The translations under genes and the position numbers were made by a program. The notes below the pieces were generated by a model. It was not told the DNA's origin and ran no database searches. It saw only the letters and a list, made by a program, of their open reading frames with translations. Below are positions 22,794 to 31,955 of a stretch of DNA of 64,000 bases, one piece after another. The stretch is taken from positions 1 to 64,000 of the forward strand of contig JAKCPI010000856.1 in assembly GCA_023213315.1 (NCBI GenBank), in the 5' to 3' direction. Origin of the DNA: Euborellia annulipes (lineage: Eukaryota > Arthropoda > Insecta > Dermaptera > Anisolabididae). The stretch's first letter is position 1. The number at the start of each line of letters is the position of its first letter.

Positions 22794-24632
22794 GTCAATT
22801 ATATAAGAATCATTAATTTCGCCTATTCTATATATTAATAATTATGAAAACAATTTGGCGTAATGGTGATTTATTGATTAAAGCAATGTTTACAGTGGTA
22901 CCAAGCCGATTGAGGGAAGTGATTTTTCAGAGGGGTGCTACATAATGTCGCCATAATTTTGAGATATTTCATTTTAGACATAAAAGTGATCAAATGACAT
23001 TGAAGCTAGAATTAAAACGAATTTGAACAACATAAAGTACATCTAGGGCAAACTTGGGGTCTTAAGTTTATTTAGGATAGTAAGCTCTAGTTGAAACAAT
23101 GAATGCAATGCCTATAGAAAAATTTAGAAATTAAATTACCGGTATAAACAATATATTATAAGTTTATTTATTGTAAAATCACTTCTTATGATGACACAGG
23201 AGTGTCAAAATGCACGTGTTAAAAATGTTAGTACAGTAGTGTTGCTAATCCGGACTTCGATACTCCGGGATTCCGGATATTCCGAGGTGTTGAAAGGAAT
23301 ATTGTAGAAAAAAAAGGAAAAATTTAAGAAAAAAATGTCAAATTTTTCAAATATAATAAATATGTATAAATTTTGTTTTGGATAAGCCGGTATTTTCAGA
23401 AACCGTTTAGGCCGGATTATCAAGACTACGGTATTTAATAAATCTTTGAAATTTACATACATAATCTAGTATTTTTATTTTTAAATTTTCATATTTGGAA
23501 ATCTAAGGTCCGTCTCTCTAACCTTCGTGATATATAAAAAAATATAACTGGCTTTTTAAAATATTCCCCCGGCAACTGCATAAACAAAGTTAGCAAAAAT
23601 AGCAAAATGAACAAGAAATTACGATAAAACTTCGGAAAGAAGAAAAAATTTACGACATAAAAAGTTAAATGGTCCACTACCAAAAAGCTCTAACAAATTT
23701 TAATTGCCTCCTGCTCCTCCAAGCAAATAATCTGTTTAAAATAAAATAAAGAAGTCCCCCCTTTTTATTGCAAAATAATATAGAGTTATTATAAAAATCT
23801 TTTACTAGCTCCTTGAATTTCAAATCAGTTTGACACTATAGAGACAAAAAATAAAAATTGGTTACAAATGTTTAATTCCATAATAAGGCAGTAGAAAAAG
23901 CTGAGATTTAAAAATATTGCTGCTCCCTCACTATTTAATATTTCATTAAAATGAAAGAATGAGATAGTTCATTTATGGTAATGACATTTTAAAATAGTTT
24001 GCTAGATATGTCAAAGAAAATTTTTAAAGGAATAAAATAATTGTCAAAGCAGACAGAACATTTGCATATAATGTATTAATAATTGTGAAAATAAAATTGA
24101 TATTTTATATCAGTAAATAAGATTTTATCAAGATATTTGATCGTGATTGTAATTTATGTTCTTGATAATCTTTGCTAGCAAAATAATCCCCATCTTTTCA
24201 TCATTTTAAATCAATGTAAAATTTTTTATAACTTTATTTCCAATTGAATTAAGAAAAGTTTATAAGTAGAGCCCGGATTCCTATGCAATTGCATATTCTA
24301 TTTGCTAATAGGTACATCACTGAAAACCAATTTTCTATCCGAATCATGCCCCCTTGGAACTATGGTTCAAATTCTATATTGCATATTTTTGCATATTTGG
24401 TCAATATTGCATAAAGTTGCATATTTAAGACTTTTTGGATATTTTAAATTTTTTTCAGTAAAAGTTTCAATTTATTTTAATTTTTTAATTTTTTTCTAAA
24501 AACAAAAAAAAAAGTTTGAATCCTTTATTACATTGTAAAAAATAAATAACTATATATTTTTTATTCTTTATATCCTCTTTAAAGAAATAAATTTAATTTT
24601 GCTAGAATTTTCGTTGGATGAATATCAAGTCA
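22794..24632. other. Intergenic, no recognised gene
   Basis: AT-rich sequence. No coding region, RNA gene or clear element boundary was recognised. Confidence 0.45.
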
Positions 24633-24640
24633 GTTGTGTT

Positions 24641-24921
24641 CAAGGGCGGATACAAGGGGAGGGGGGGGTAATTACCCCCACCCCACTCTGAGACTTAAAA
24701 AAAATACTTTTTTTTTCGAAAAAAAAAAAAATTTATTTTTAATGTAAAATTTTAAAAATTAATACTTAAAAATTTGATTTGTATTTATATTCGGGCAAAC
24801 AAGTACAGAAATGCGCCTTTAAATTACCGAAATTAAGGAAAAAAATAGTGTGCTGTGCGACGAGTCACACCAGATTTCCCCCTCCCCCCCCCCCCGAGAA
24901 ACACCTCTGGATTCGCCCTTA
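24641..24921. mobile_element. Non-autonomous hAT-like element (G/C-tract family)
   Basis: The left end CAAGGGCGGATACAAGGGG and right end CCTCTGGATTCGCCCTTA match 2312-2554, including GTAATTACCCCC and the GCGCCTTTAAATTACCGAAA interior. The target duplication is gttgtgtt (24633-24640) / gtcgtgtt (24922-24929), 7 of 8. Confidence 0.8.
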
Positions 24922-25224
24922 GTCGTGTTCCATAGTTCGAAGTCAAATTAATTAAAGAAAAAAATGCCAAAACAGGGGTCCTCGATTGATTCAAAAATTT
25001 CGCAATGGATTGCCTCGTTTTTTTTTTTTTTTTTTTTTTTTAATTAAATTTAGTTTTTATTGTGAGACCAATTTTTTTTTTTTTTCTATCATTTCCTTCC
25101 AAAAAATAAAACACCATTAGTTTTACATCAGTAAATCCGGGCTCTATTTATAAGAATTTTGCATTCCTAGAGTTGATAGTTTTATTTTATTTTAGTTTTA
25201 TCTCTAAAATAAGAATTAATTATG

Positions 25225-25402
25225 TGTGAGACAAAGTTAAGGAACGCCCATCAAGTTATCTACATGTGATTATTTCATTGTTTTTCTTTATAAAAAATTT
25301 TCTAGAATTGAACCACTAAAGTTTCCATTAAAATTTTTCAAAAATAATGAAATAAAATATACAAAGCGCAAGGGTGGCGTTGAAATTTAATTCTCACTTC
25401 AG
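25225..25402. repeat. Diverged palindromic MITE
   Basis: A decayed relative of 11280-11489. It retains ACATGTGATTATTTCATTG on the left and an AATAATGAAAT word with GCGCAAGGGTGG on the right, but the TGTGAGACAAAG terminus is altered. Confidence 0.5.
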
Positions 25403-25554
25403 CTGGGATTTTCCATATTTTATTAATGAAAAATCTCGTAGACATTTGATAATAAAAAAAATTTTAAATATAAAATCATCAGGAAGGAGTTAATCTAGCA
25501 AAAAGCGATTATTGTAAGCATTTTTTGTACGATTTTATAGAAATTCTTTTTTAT

Positions 25555-26035
25555 TATGGGAGTTTTTAAATATAGACCACATTTTATATTTATTTATTTA
25601 TTACAAATATAAATACTGTACAACATTTCGACTGCTCATTCTGCAGTCGTTTATAAGTACTGAGCACTACTCTAAGCAGTTGAAACGTTGTATAGTATTT
25701 ATATTTTTAATAAATAATCAATAACAAAATGTGGTCTATAAATAAAAACTCCCATAATAATAATAATGATGAAGATAGAAGACAGCCTGGGAGATATTAT
25801 TGAGAAGGATAAAAATAAATAAAGATGATGATTTCCGGGGCATTTATTTGGATTATCTCCTCCCACTCTGAGTCAACGTTTTGGAGTCTAAACGACTCCT
25901 TCTTCAGGATCATGCGAGCTTAAAGTCCTGAAGAAGTAGTCATTTTGACTCATAGCGGGAAGAGATAATCCAAATAAATTGACCTGAAAATTATCATCTT
26001 TATTTATTTTCATCCTTCTCCATAATAATAATTAT
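25555..26035. repeat. Two adjacent foldback elements
   Basis: The first (25560-25755) has arms TTTTTAAATATAGACCACAT and its inverse, with TACAACATTTCGACTGCTC / AAGCAGTTGAAACGTTGTA inside. The second (about 25800-26030) has arms AATAAAGATGATGATTTCCGG-like and inverted, and contains on the minus strand CTGAAGA (25901-25907), a perfect GGAGTC-gttta-GACTCC helix and AAAACG. Confidence 0.55.
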
Positions 26036-26041
26036 TATTAT

Positions 26042-26300
26042 TAGGGTCAGGCCGAAACAAGATTTTCAGCCGAAACAGAATTTCGGTCTCAATCTTTGTT
26101 TCGGCCGAAAACTGTTACTGAAACCGAAACTTGTTTTTCCTAGACAAAACATTGGACCTTTTTTTTTTTTAGATGCGATTCTCATTCGACTTTTTTTTTA
26201 TTTTTGTGTCCGAGTCTCAACCCATCTTTTCAAACTTTGGATTCGGCCGGCCGTGAGGTTCGGCTGGTTTTTGGCCGAAACTTCGGTCGGTTCCTAATAA
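26042..26300 (-). repeat. GTTTCGGCC-rich repeat, second copy
   Basis: Inverted relative of 5536-5895, beginning GGGTCAGGCCGAAACAAG and ending TCGGTCGGTTCCTA between AATAATAAT flanks. Non-coding. Confidence 0.55.
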
Positions 26301-26643
26301 TAATACAAAGCACAAAAGTTTTAATAAACAAATCCTATTTTATTAATGATATTTGAAAAAAAACGTCAATTTTTAAAAGAAAAAGTCGATTTCCTGTCCA
26401 AAAAAAAAAAACAACTAAAAGAAAAAAAAACAAATCTAATTACTTCAAAGGGGGCAATCTTCTTTTTTAATTGAATATTTTCTATGGCCTTCTTAATTAT
26501 TCAAATTGAAAAAAAAAAGAAAATATAAATCAGGGATTTGTTTTGTAATTCGATGCAGAGAGAAAGCAAAATAAAAGGATTTTTATGGGTATACTATGTG
26601 AAAAAAAATCAACTATACAATAAACAATAGATAAAAGACTCAC

Positions 26644-27403
26644 TTGACTCGATATAGGTGTATTCGACTTCTTGAGCGACTGAATCGTAATAGGGCTCCT
26701 CTGTAGTGAGATCCTCTTCCTCCTCAACTGGTGAGATGTTGATTTCATCATCAGCTGTTGTTTTTTTGTTTTTCTCTTCAAGCACTAAATATTCAGCACT
26801 TTCCTCTTCAAGGTTCTCTTGGCTTATTGTCCGTTTTTTCTCATCCAAGAGCATTTCTAACGAGGAATTGCTACTACCATCAACTGACGACGTTAAAGAA
26901 ATTGTCTTTGGGGGTGGTTTTGGTGGGACCTTCTTTTGGGGTTGGTTTTTTAACCCGTTGACTTCAATAACAGTTACGAAATTGGAGATATTTGGTTGAG
27001 TGTTCGATCTCGGTCTGACATTCTCAGTTTCTGTGATTTTCCCCGGTTTTTCACTATTTGATCTAACCACTTTGGATTCGGGTAGGTCTTTGGATAATTC
27101 GCCTATACATCTATCGATAGTCAATTCACCTGGGGCGTCAGTTTTAATTTTTTTCTCGTTTTCATCGACTTCTTTGTTTTCATCTTGTTCCTTGTCACTT
27201 GTTTTATATTTGGCAACGTCGATTAATAATCTTTCAAGGTATTCAACGTAGAATTCCTCTTTTTCGAGTTCCTCTTTAAGCACCGCCACTTTTTGTTTGT
27301 GTTTCTCGAGATTAGCTCTGACATCTTCCTCCCAAGCTGCTGGCAGATCACAGCCAGGGAATCGTTGGACCCACACATTGCGAAAATCCCCAAACACACT
27401 CAT
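26644..27403 (-). CDS. BCR-like RhoGEF/RhoGAP, first coding exon
   Basis: A 253-codon exon running from ATG at 27403 to a splice donor (TCAA|GTGAGT; GT at 26643-26642), ending in phase 1. The frame extends three codons further upstream only through a GTG, so the ATG at 27403 is the likely start. The N-terminus (MSVFGDFRNVWVQRFPGCDL) leads into a coiled coil ending in FYVEYLERLL; this mirrors the BCR oligomerisation segment, in which an F..W...FP stretch is followed by LE..K..I..LE.E and YL..LL. The rest is acidic and low-complexity, with a proline-rich KKVPPKPPPK segment (possible SH3 ligand) and a terminal EEPYYDSV/EYTYIESS. BCR proteins are Rho-family GEF/GAPs; those domains would be in later exons to the left and were not found. 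Family assignment rests on about 65 residues. Confidence 0.65.
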
Positions 27404-27660
27404 TGCACACACGATTTCACAGACACATTTTTTTATATTAATTTATTATTAAGAAACGATTTACACATGAGACATTATTGGAATAGGAAAACACTCACTT
27501 GGCATAAACTAGCAACTGGCGATACGCGAGACAAACCCGAGTGAAGAGAAAGAGACAAACAAAAATAGAGAGAGAAAGCGAGCCTAGAGCTATCTGGCGG
27601 TAGAAAACTAAACTAACAAGGCCATCAATGGCGGCTTTGTTCAAAAGCGAACAAGCTGAG
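27404..27660 (-). promoter_or_regulatory. Presumed 5' UTR/promoter of the BCR-like gene
   Basis: The sequence upstream of the ATG is less AT-extreme than its surroundings. It carries a purine-rich AGAGAAAGAGAC run (27545-27575 plus strand) and no transposon. No TATA box or clear initiator was identified; the assignment is by position only. Confidence 0.35.
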
Positions 27661-27892
27661 CAAATAAAAAAAAGACACGGGTAGTGAACTTCTAAAGAAA
27701 TGCCTAAAAAAATACAACGCTTTTATTATATTCTCATATTCAATTTTTGATTTTGATAAGAGAAGAGGAAATAAATTATATTTTCAGTTGCGCTTTTTAC
27801 TTTCTCTTACCTCTATATATGTTAATATATAGAGAGCAGGGCCGGATCTAGGGGGGCAGTGGGGGCATATCAGGGGGCGGCAATTAAAGAAA

Positions 27893-28220
27893 GATTTACT
27901 AAAAAAAAAATAAAATAAAAAAAAGATTTTTAAAAAATGCTTTTATTTAAATTGAACTAAAAAGAGAGAAATAAGAAAGAAATAATTTAATTGTTCTTGT
28001 TAAAATTTTTTAATATTTATGACTTAAAATAAAAGCGTGGGGCGCTTCGAAGTGATTCCGAGGCTCCCGCCCCACGCTTTTATTTTAAGTCATAAATATT
28101 AAAAAATTTTAACAAGAACAATTAAATTATTTCCTTCTTATTTCTCTCTTTTTAGTTCAATTTAAATAAAAGCATTTTTTAAAAATCTTTTTTTATTTTA
28201 TTTTTATTTTAAGCTTTTTA
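27893..28220. repeat. Large palindrome inside the hAT-like element
   Basis: Arms of about 150 bp, running outward from GCGTGGGGCGCTTCG near the centre (about 28056) through ATTTATGACTTAAAATAAAAGC and TTAATTGTTCTTGTTAAAAT, are near-identical inverted copies. A transcript would form a very long hairpin. Confidence 0.85.
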
Positions 28221-28259
28221 GTCTTTTAGTCTTATCAAAAATCATCAATATGATAAAGT

Positions 28260-28965
28260 ACCACATTAGTTTGGCCTGTATTGATTTGGTTCAATTGAAA
28301 AATTATTCATTATCATAAAAAAATGACTCGTAAATATCAAAATTCAAAACTATAGTTAATAGGGCCTTATTTGCGTGAGGCTTCAAATACCACATTAGTT
28401 TGGTCTATTTTGATCAAAACCACCATATAGTGGCGTCATCAAAAATGACTCTTAAGTATTACATTTCACACTTCTAGCCCATCGGGAAGTCTTTTGAAAT
28501 TACATTAATTCGCGAAGGGTTTCAAATAAAGTACCACATTAGTTTGGTCTATTTTGATCAAAACCACCATATAGTGGCGTCATCAAAAATGACTCTTAAG
28601 TATTACATTTCACACCTCTAGCCCATCGGGAAGTCTTTTGAAATTACATTAATTCGCGAAGGGTTTCAAATAAAATACCACATTAGTTTGGTCTATTTTG
28701 ATCAAAACCACCATATAGTGGCGTCATAAAAAAATGACTCTTAAGTATTACATTTCACACCTCTAGCCCATCGGGAAGTCTTTTGAAATTACATTAATTT
28801 GCGAAGGGTTTCAAATAAAGTACCACATTAGTTTGGTCCATTTTGGTAAAACCAAACTCACAATTTGCGTCATCAAAAATGACTCTTAAATATCAAATTT
28901 CACACCTCTAGCTCATCGGGAAGTGTCCTTAACAAAGCCATAAAGTTGGTGACCTTGAAAGAGTA
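28260..28965 (+). repeat. Tandem repeat, ~144-bp unit, ~4.8 copies
   Basis: ACCACATTAGTTTGG recurs at 28260, 28389, 28533, 28677 and 28822 (periods 129, 144, 144 and 145). Each unit also carries CATCAAAAATGACTCTTAA (or a variant) and AGCCCATCGGGAAGTC-like words. The central three units are nearly identical while the outer ones are diverged, as expected from unequal exchange within the array. Confidence 0.9.
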
Positions 28966-29269
28966 AGTTAAATAAAAGCATTTAATTAAAAAAAGGTAAA
29001 ATGATATGAATTTTGTATAGAAAATTTTAAGGAGGGGGCGGCAAATTAAATTTTGCCCCCCCCCCTAAAAAAAATCTCCTAGTTCCGGCTCTGCTAGAGA
29101 GTGAAAGTATTGGATTCATGTCAAAAATTAGATGTCGAGATTTTGATAGATATACCCGTTTTTAGGTCCCCTGGATTCAAAAAAAGTGGTTTTAGAAACA
29201 TGATCTGTCTGCCTATGTTCATTTTTAAGCATAAGCTATGAGGCTAAAATTTTATATTTAAGTTAGGTA

Positions 29270-29687
29270 CAGGGGCGCCGGAACGAATTTGAATCAGGGG
29301 GGGGGGCAAAAAAAATTTTTTTTTAGAAAATTAAAATTATTTAATATGTTCAAATAGTATAAAACAAAAACAAATCTACTATAAAGCTTTAAAAATTTTA
29401 AATAAAATCACAATTTTAATAAAATTAAAATTTTAAAAAATTTGCTAGTGATTTTATCAAAAATTTTTGGAAAAAATTTGGAAAAAAATGAATTTCTTAC
29501 ACTTTAAAATTTTTTAATTTAATTTAATTTTTTACTTTTCAAAAGTTTTTTATTTTTCAAAAGTAAAAATATATCATTTTTAAAAATAAATGAAATAAAA
29601 GAAATTTTGCCCCCCCTCTGCCCCCCCCCCCTATAGGATGCCAGGGGGGCAATGTACCCTTGTCCTCCCCGAGTTCCGGCGCCTATG
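29270..29687. mobile_element. Non-autonomous hAT-like element with perfect TSD
   Basis: A 418-bp element with ends CAGGGGCGCCGGAAC and, inverted, CATAGGCGCCGGAAC. It is flanked by a perfect 8-bp duplication, gttaggta (29262-29269 and 29688-29695). The interior is AT-rich with G/C tracts at the ends. It is inserted in the R2 copy. Confidence 0.9.
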
Positions 29688-29896
29688 GTTAGGTACCCCC
29701 CCCCCCCCCTGAGACCTGATACGAAGCTAATGAACAAACTCGGCCAAAGAGTACTAGTACTGATGTACTTTTTCAGTTTTTTCGATTTTCTCAAACGATT
29801 TTGATTAAAATTTAAAAATCAATTATTTTTTAGATGCTCTTTAAAATGTATATTCTCATTTTGCTCTCAAAATTGTTTGAAGACACTTTCTTTTTT

Positions 29897-30480
29897 TAAC
29901 ACTCACACTTTTTTTCTCATTCACACTCACACTCACATACACACAAGGGCGGATCCAGAGGTGTTTCTCCGGGGGGGGGGGGGGGTAATCTGGTGTGACT
30001 CGTCGCACAGCACCAGGGGTGTATATAGAAATTTTTTTCGGGGGGGGCTGTTCTCAAAAGTTTTTCTACGAAAAATTTTTTCATGTGCCGTTCGCGGAAC
30101 CAATTTTTTTTTCATGTTCCGTTCGCGGAACCAAAAAATTTTCCCAGTCGGGAAAATATTTTATCTTTTTTTTTAGAGACCCTAAATTTTTCCCGCGGAA
30201 CCAAAAAATTTTCCATTTTTTCCCTCGCGGAACCAAAAATTTTTCATGTTCCGTTCGCGGTATTAAAAATTTTTACTATTTTTTCAAATCTCGGGGGGGG
30301 GGGGGTAATTACCCCCTTTACTCCCCCCCCTTGTATCCGCCCTTGCATACACACAGTCTTTTCGGCATCTTAAGCCATATAAGACTTTAGACGATAACCG
30401 TTATTGAATTATAATATATTTGGCGTCCAGGCATTCTTATTTAAGCCATTTGCTATCTTAATGGCAAGGAGTTTGAAAAA
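29897..30480 (-). repeat. tRNA-derived SINE body/tail, split by a hAT-like element
   Basis: A minus-strand SINE tail (CACTCACACTTTTTTTCTCA from 29899, then CACTCACACTCAC) resumes at 30354 with GTCTTTTCGGCATCTTAAGC, CGATAACCGTTATTGA and GGCATTCTTATTTAAGCCA. The tRNA-like head is missing. The element at 29944-30345 interrupts it. Confidence 0.75.
29944..30345. mobile_element. Non-autonomous hAT-like element with perfect TSD
   Basis: The ends are CAAGGGCGGATCCAGAGG and, inverted, CAAGGGCGGATACAAGG. The 8-bp duplication catacaca (29936-29943 and 30346-30353) is perfect. It has an unusual internal patch (about 30010-30270) with five GTTC/CGCGGAACCAAAAA words, which the sister copies lack. Apparent reading frames are products of these G/C tracts. 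Confidence 0.9.
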
Positions 30481-30612
30481 GTGTTTATAAAAAAAGACAA
30501 AATGAAATATTTAGATGCGAAGGTGTTCTCTAATAACTGTTTCTGTAACAAAAGGGAAGATGGTGAGAGGCAGTAAACAAACTAAAAGCTTCAGAATTTG
30601 ACATAATCTGTA

Positions 30613-30907
30613 GGAAAGACTTTTATTTCATTCTTTTGATTGTGATCGTCCCCTGAGGGCGAATAAAAGAAAGCAAAAGCGATAGCTGAGTCCGAAGGTG
30701 GCAATAGAGAGAGCAGCACCCAACGGAGTTGGAGAAGACGAAGGAGAAGTCGGTCCCTCTCTCGCTCTTTTCCTGGGAGGGGTCCCCCGTCCCGTCTCTA
30801 ATCCCGTGGGAGGGGACATAGCCGCCTCGTTTCAAGACATGAGACATACTTTCAGATCTCAGTCAGTGCATTCTCCATGATTCACCACCTGTTGTTCAAC
30901 CAAGAGC
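30613..30907 (+). promoter_or_regulatory. Presumed promoter and 5' UTR of the SWAP70-like gene
   Basis: A clearly GC-richer stretch (30640-30830) precedes the first exon. Two overlapping TCAGT words (30859-30863 and 30863-30867) match the arthropod initiator core, giving a possible start site 41-49 bases before the ATG. No TATA box was found. Transcription from here is inference. A short open frame on the minus strand is an artefact of composition. Confidence 0.45.
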
Positions 30908-30915
30908 ATGGCTAG
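30877..30915 (+). CDS. Possible upstream ORF overlapping the SWAP70-like start
   Basis: ATG at 30877 opens a 12-codon frame that ends at TAG (30913-30915), overlapping the main ATG at 30908 in another frame (the sequence GCATGGCTAG serves both). If the transcript starts at the TCAGT words above, this would be the first AUG and could reduce translation of the main frame. No direct evidence of use. Confidence 0.3.
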   Translation: MIHHLLFNQEHG

Positions 30916-31006
30916 TTTGTTGAAAAACCTCACTAATAGTATTTGGCATGCATTCAACGCGTTGACCACCGAAAAAAACGGACTTGTCGTCAAATCGAAA
31001 CTTAAA
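30908..31006 (+). CDS. Swap70: SWAP70/DEF6-like, exon 1 (residues 1-33)
   Basis: 33 codons beginning MASLLKNLTNSIWHAFNALT, then EKNGLVVKSKLK. This matches the start of the vertebrate SWAP70/DEF6 family (LLK.IW.AF.AL...K.G.V.KS.LK), the EF-hand-like N-terminal segment. These proteins are cytoplasmic/membrane-recruited activators of Rac-type GTPases that bind phosphoinositides through a PH domain. The exon ends in phase 0 at AAA|GTAACA, a donor with a non-consensus +5 base. The next exon joins in frame at the same place as in the family (...KSKLK|VL...). Confidence 0.9.
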
Positions 31007-31072
31007 GTAACATAGCACACCGTGTGTTGTTACCTTTCTAAATTCTTCAATCGACTTTCTTTCTATTTTCAG

Positions 31073-31192
31073 GTTTTAACCGCTAATATCGGCACCTTAT
31101 TAGATTTATATGGCGTTGAAAAGGGTTTAGAACATTTTCGTAGCACGTCAACGCTCAATTTCGAATATTATCGTTATTATTTACAAAAAGAG
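31073..31192 (+). CDS. Swap70: SWAP70/DEF6-like, exon 2 (residues 34-73)
   Basis: 40 codons between TTTTCAG and GAG|GTGAGT, phase 0 on both sides. It begins VLTANIGTLLDLYGVEKGLE and ends EYYRYYLQKE, matching the family's VLSHNL.TVL....VALEEHF....Y..YLN.... segment. Only a 66-bp intron separates it from exon 1, in contrast to the ~5-kb intron that follows. Confidence 0.9.
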
Positions 31193-31744
31193 GTGAGTGT
31201 TTAAATGACATTTTTTTTTTTAAATATGTATATGACATTGATAAAACTTGGTCAAGTTTAAAATACATTGTCCTGACGTCAGACTCGTCTTTTAAAGTCC
31301 TTTTATGGTCATGAAATTTATCCTTTCGATTTTATCATTCACTTTTTTGCTTTTTCTTATTACGAAATAAAAAATATACAATTTAAAATAGTTATTTATC
31401 AAATAACGCGCTATTTTTTACTTATCAAATAGGCCTATCATATTTTGCGCACCTCTTAAAAATATAAACAATCCCTCACTTGACCGATAATTTTTAAATT
31501 ATCATCTAAGTTTATTTTATTTCAAAACAAAAGCTTGATATCTTTCTTAAATCATTAATAGATTCTCGATTTCCCAATTTGGAAATCTCTATCATCTTTA
31601 CTCCCACCGAAATGATTCAGAAAATTTAAAAATTGGCATTTATACCTTTTCCAATAATCAAATTAGTATTGATTTACTCATTTAGAGTGAATAATTAAAT
31701 AATTTTTTCAATTTTTTTGATACCGGTGTTAAGGGCATAATAAG

Positions 31745-31955
31745 ACAAATGACATATTATTGATGCTGGGTAGGCCGGCCAGGATTAGAAATAAAACAAT
31801 TTTATTTCAATCTGCTCAGGTGCTAATCGCCACTCTTCCTCAGGACTTAGCAGGTGTCCTGAGGAAGGGGGCGATTAGCACCCAAAACGTCGACAAGCAG
31901 ATTGAAATAAAATTGTTTTATTTCTAATCCTGGCTGGCCTACCCAGGATCAATAA
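31745..31955. repeat. Foldback element with hammerhead-like motif
   Basis: The arms GGATTAGAAATAAAACAATT and its inverse enclose CTGAGGA (31859-31865), a GGGGGC...GCACCC helix and AAAACGTC on the plus strand. The unit also shares the AGGTGCTAATCGCC / GGCGATTAGCACC inner arm. It belongs to the same structural class as 1155-1360 and 41590-41770. Confidence 0.65.

Larger units (their letters stand above)
27837..29093. mobile_element. Non-autonomous hAT-like element, 1.26 kb, with palindrome and tandem array
   Basis: The ends are CAGGGCCGGATCTAGG and, inverted, CAGAGCCGGAACTAGG, a common hAT-type terminus. The target duplication is atagagag (27829-27836) / ctagagag (29094-29101), 7 of 8. The interior holds a large palindrome (about 27893-28220) and a ~144-bp tandem array (28260-28960). 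No transposase fragment was seen. Confidence 0.85.
27795..29880 (-). repeat. Composite repeat R2, minus copy, split by two hAT-like insertions
   Basis: R2 begins with ACTTTCTCTTACCTCTATATAT (27800), is interrupted at 27836, resumes at 29102 (GTGAAAGTATTGGATTCATG, then AAATTAGATGTCGAGATTTTG), is interrupted again at 29269 and resumes at 29696 through AGAGTACTAGTACTGATGTAC to the AAATGTATATTCTCATTTTG block near 29860. Removing both insertions restores a contiguous R2 copy, so R2 is older than the insertions. Confidence 0.75.

Noticed and set aside
27404..27412. A start three codons upstream for the BCR-like exon
   Set aside because: The upstream codon is GTG, not ATG; the first ATG in frame is at 27403.
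29995..30390. Open frames of 96-131 codons on plus
   Set aside because: Produced by G/C tracts and repeated GCGGAACCAAAAA words inside a hAT-like element; frames differ between sister copies.
30623..30847. Minus-strand open frames of 63-74 codons upstream of the SWAP70-like gene
   Set aside because: Overlapping frames in a GC-richer promoter region; no homology or splice signals.
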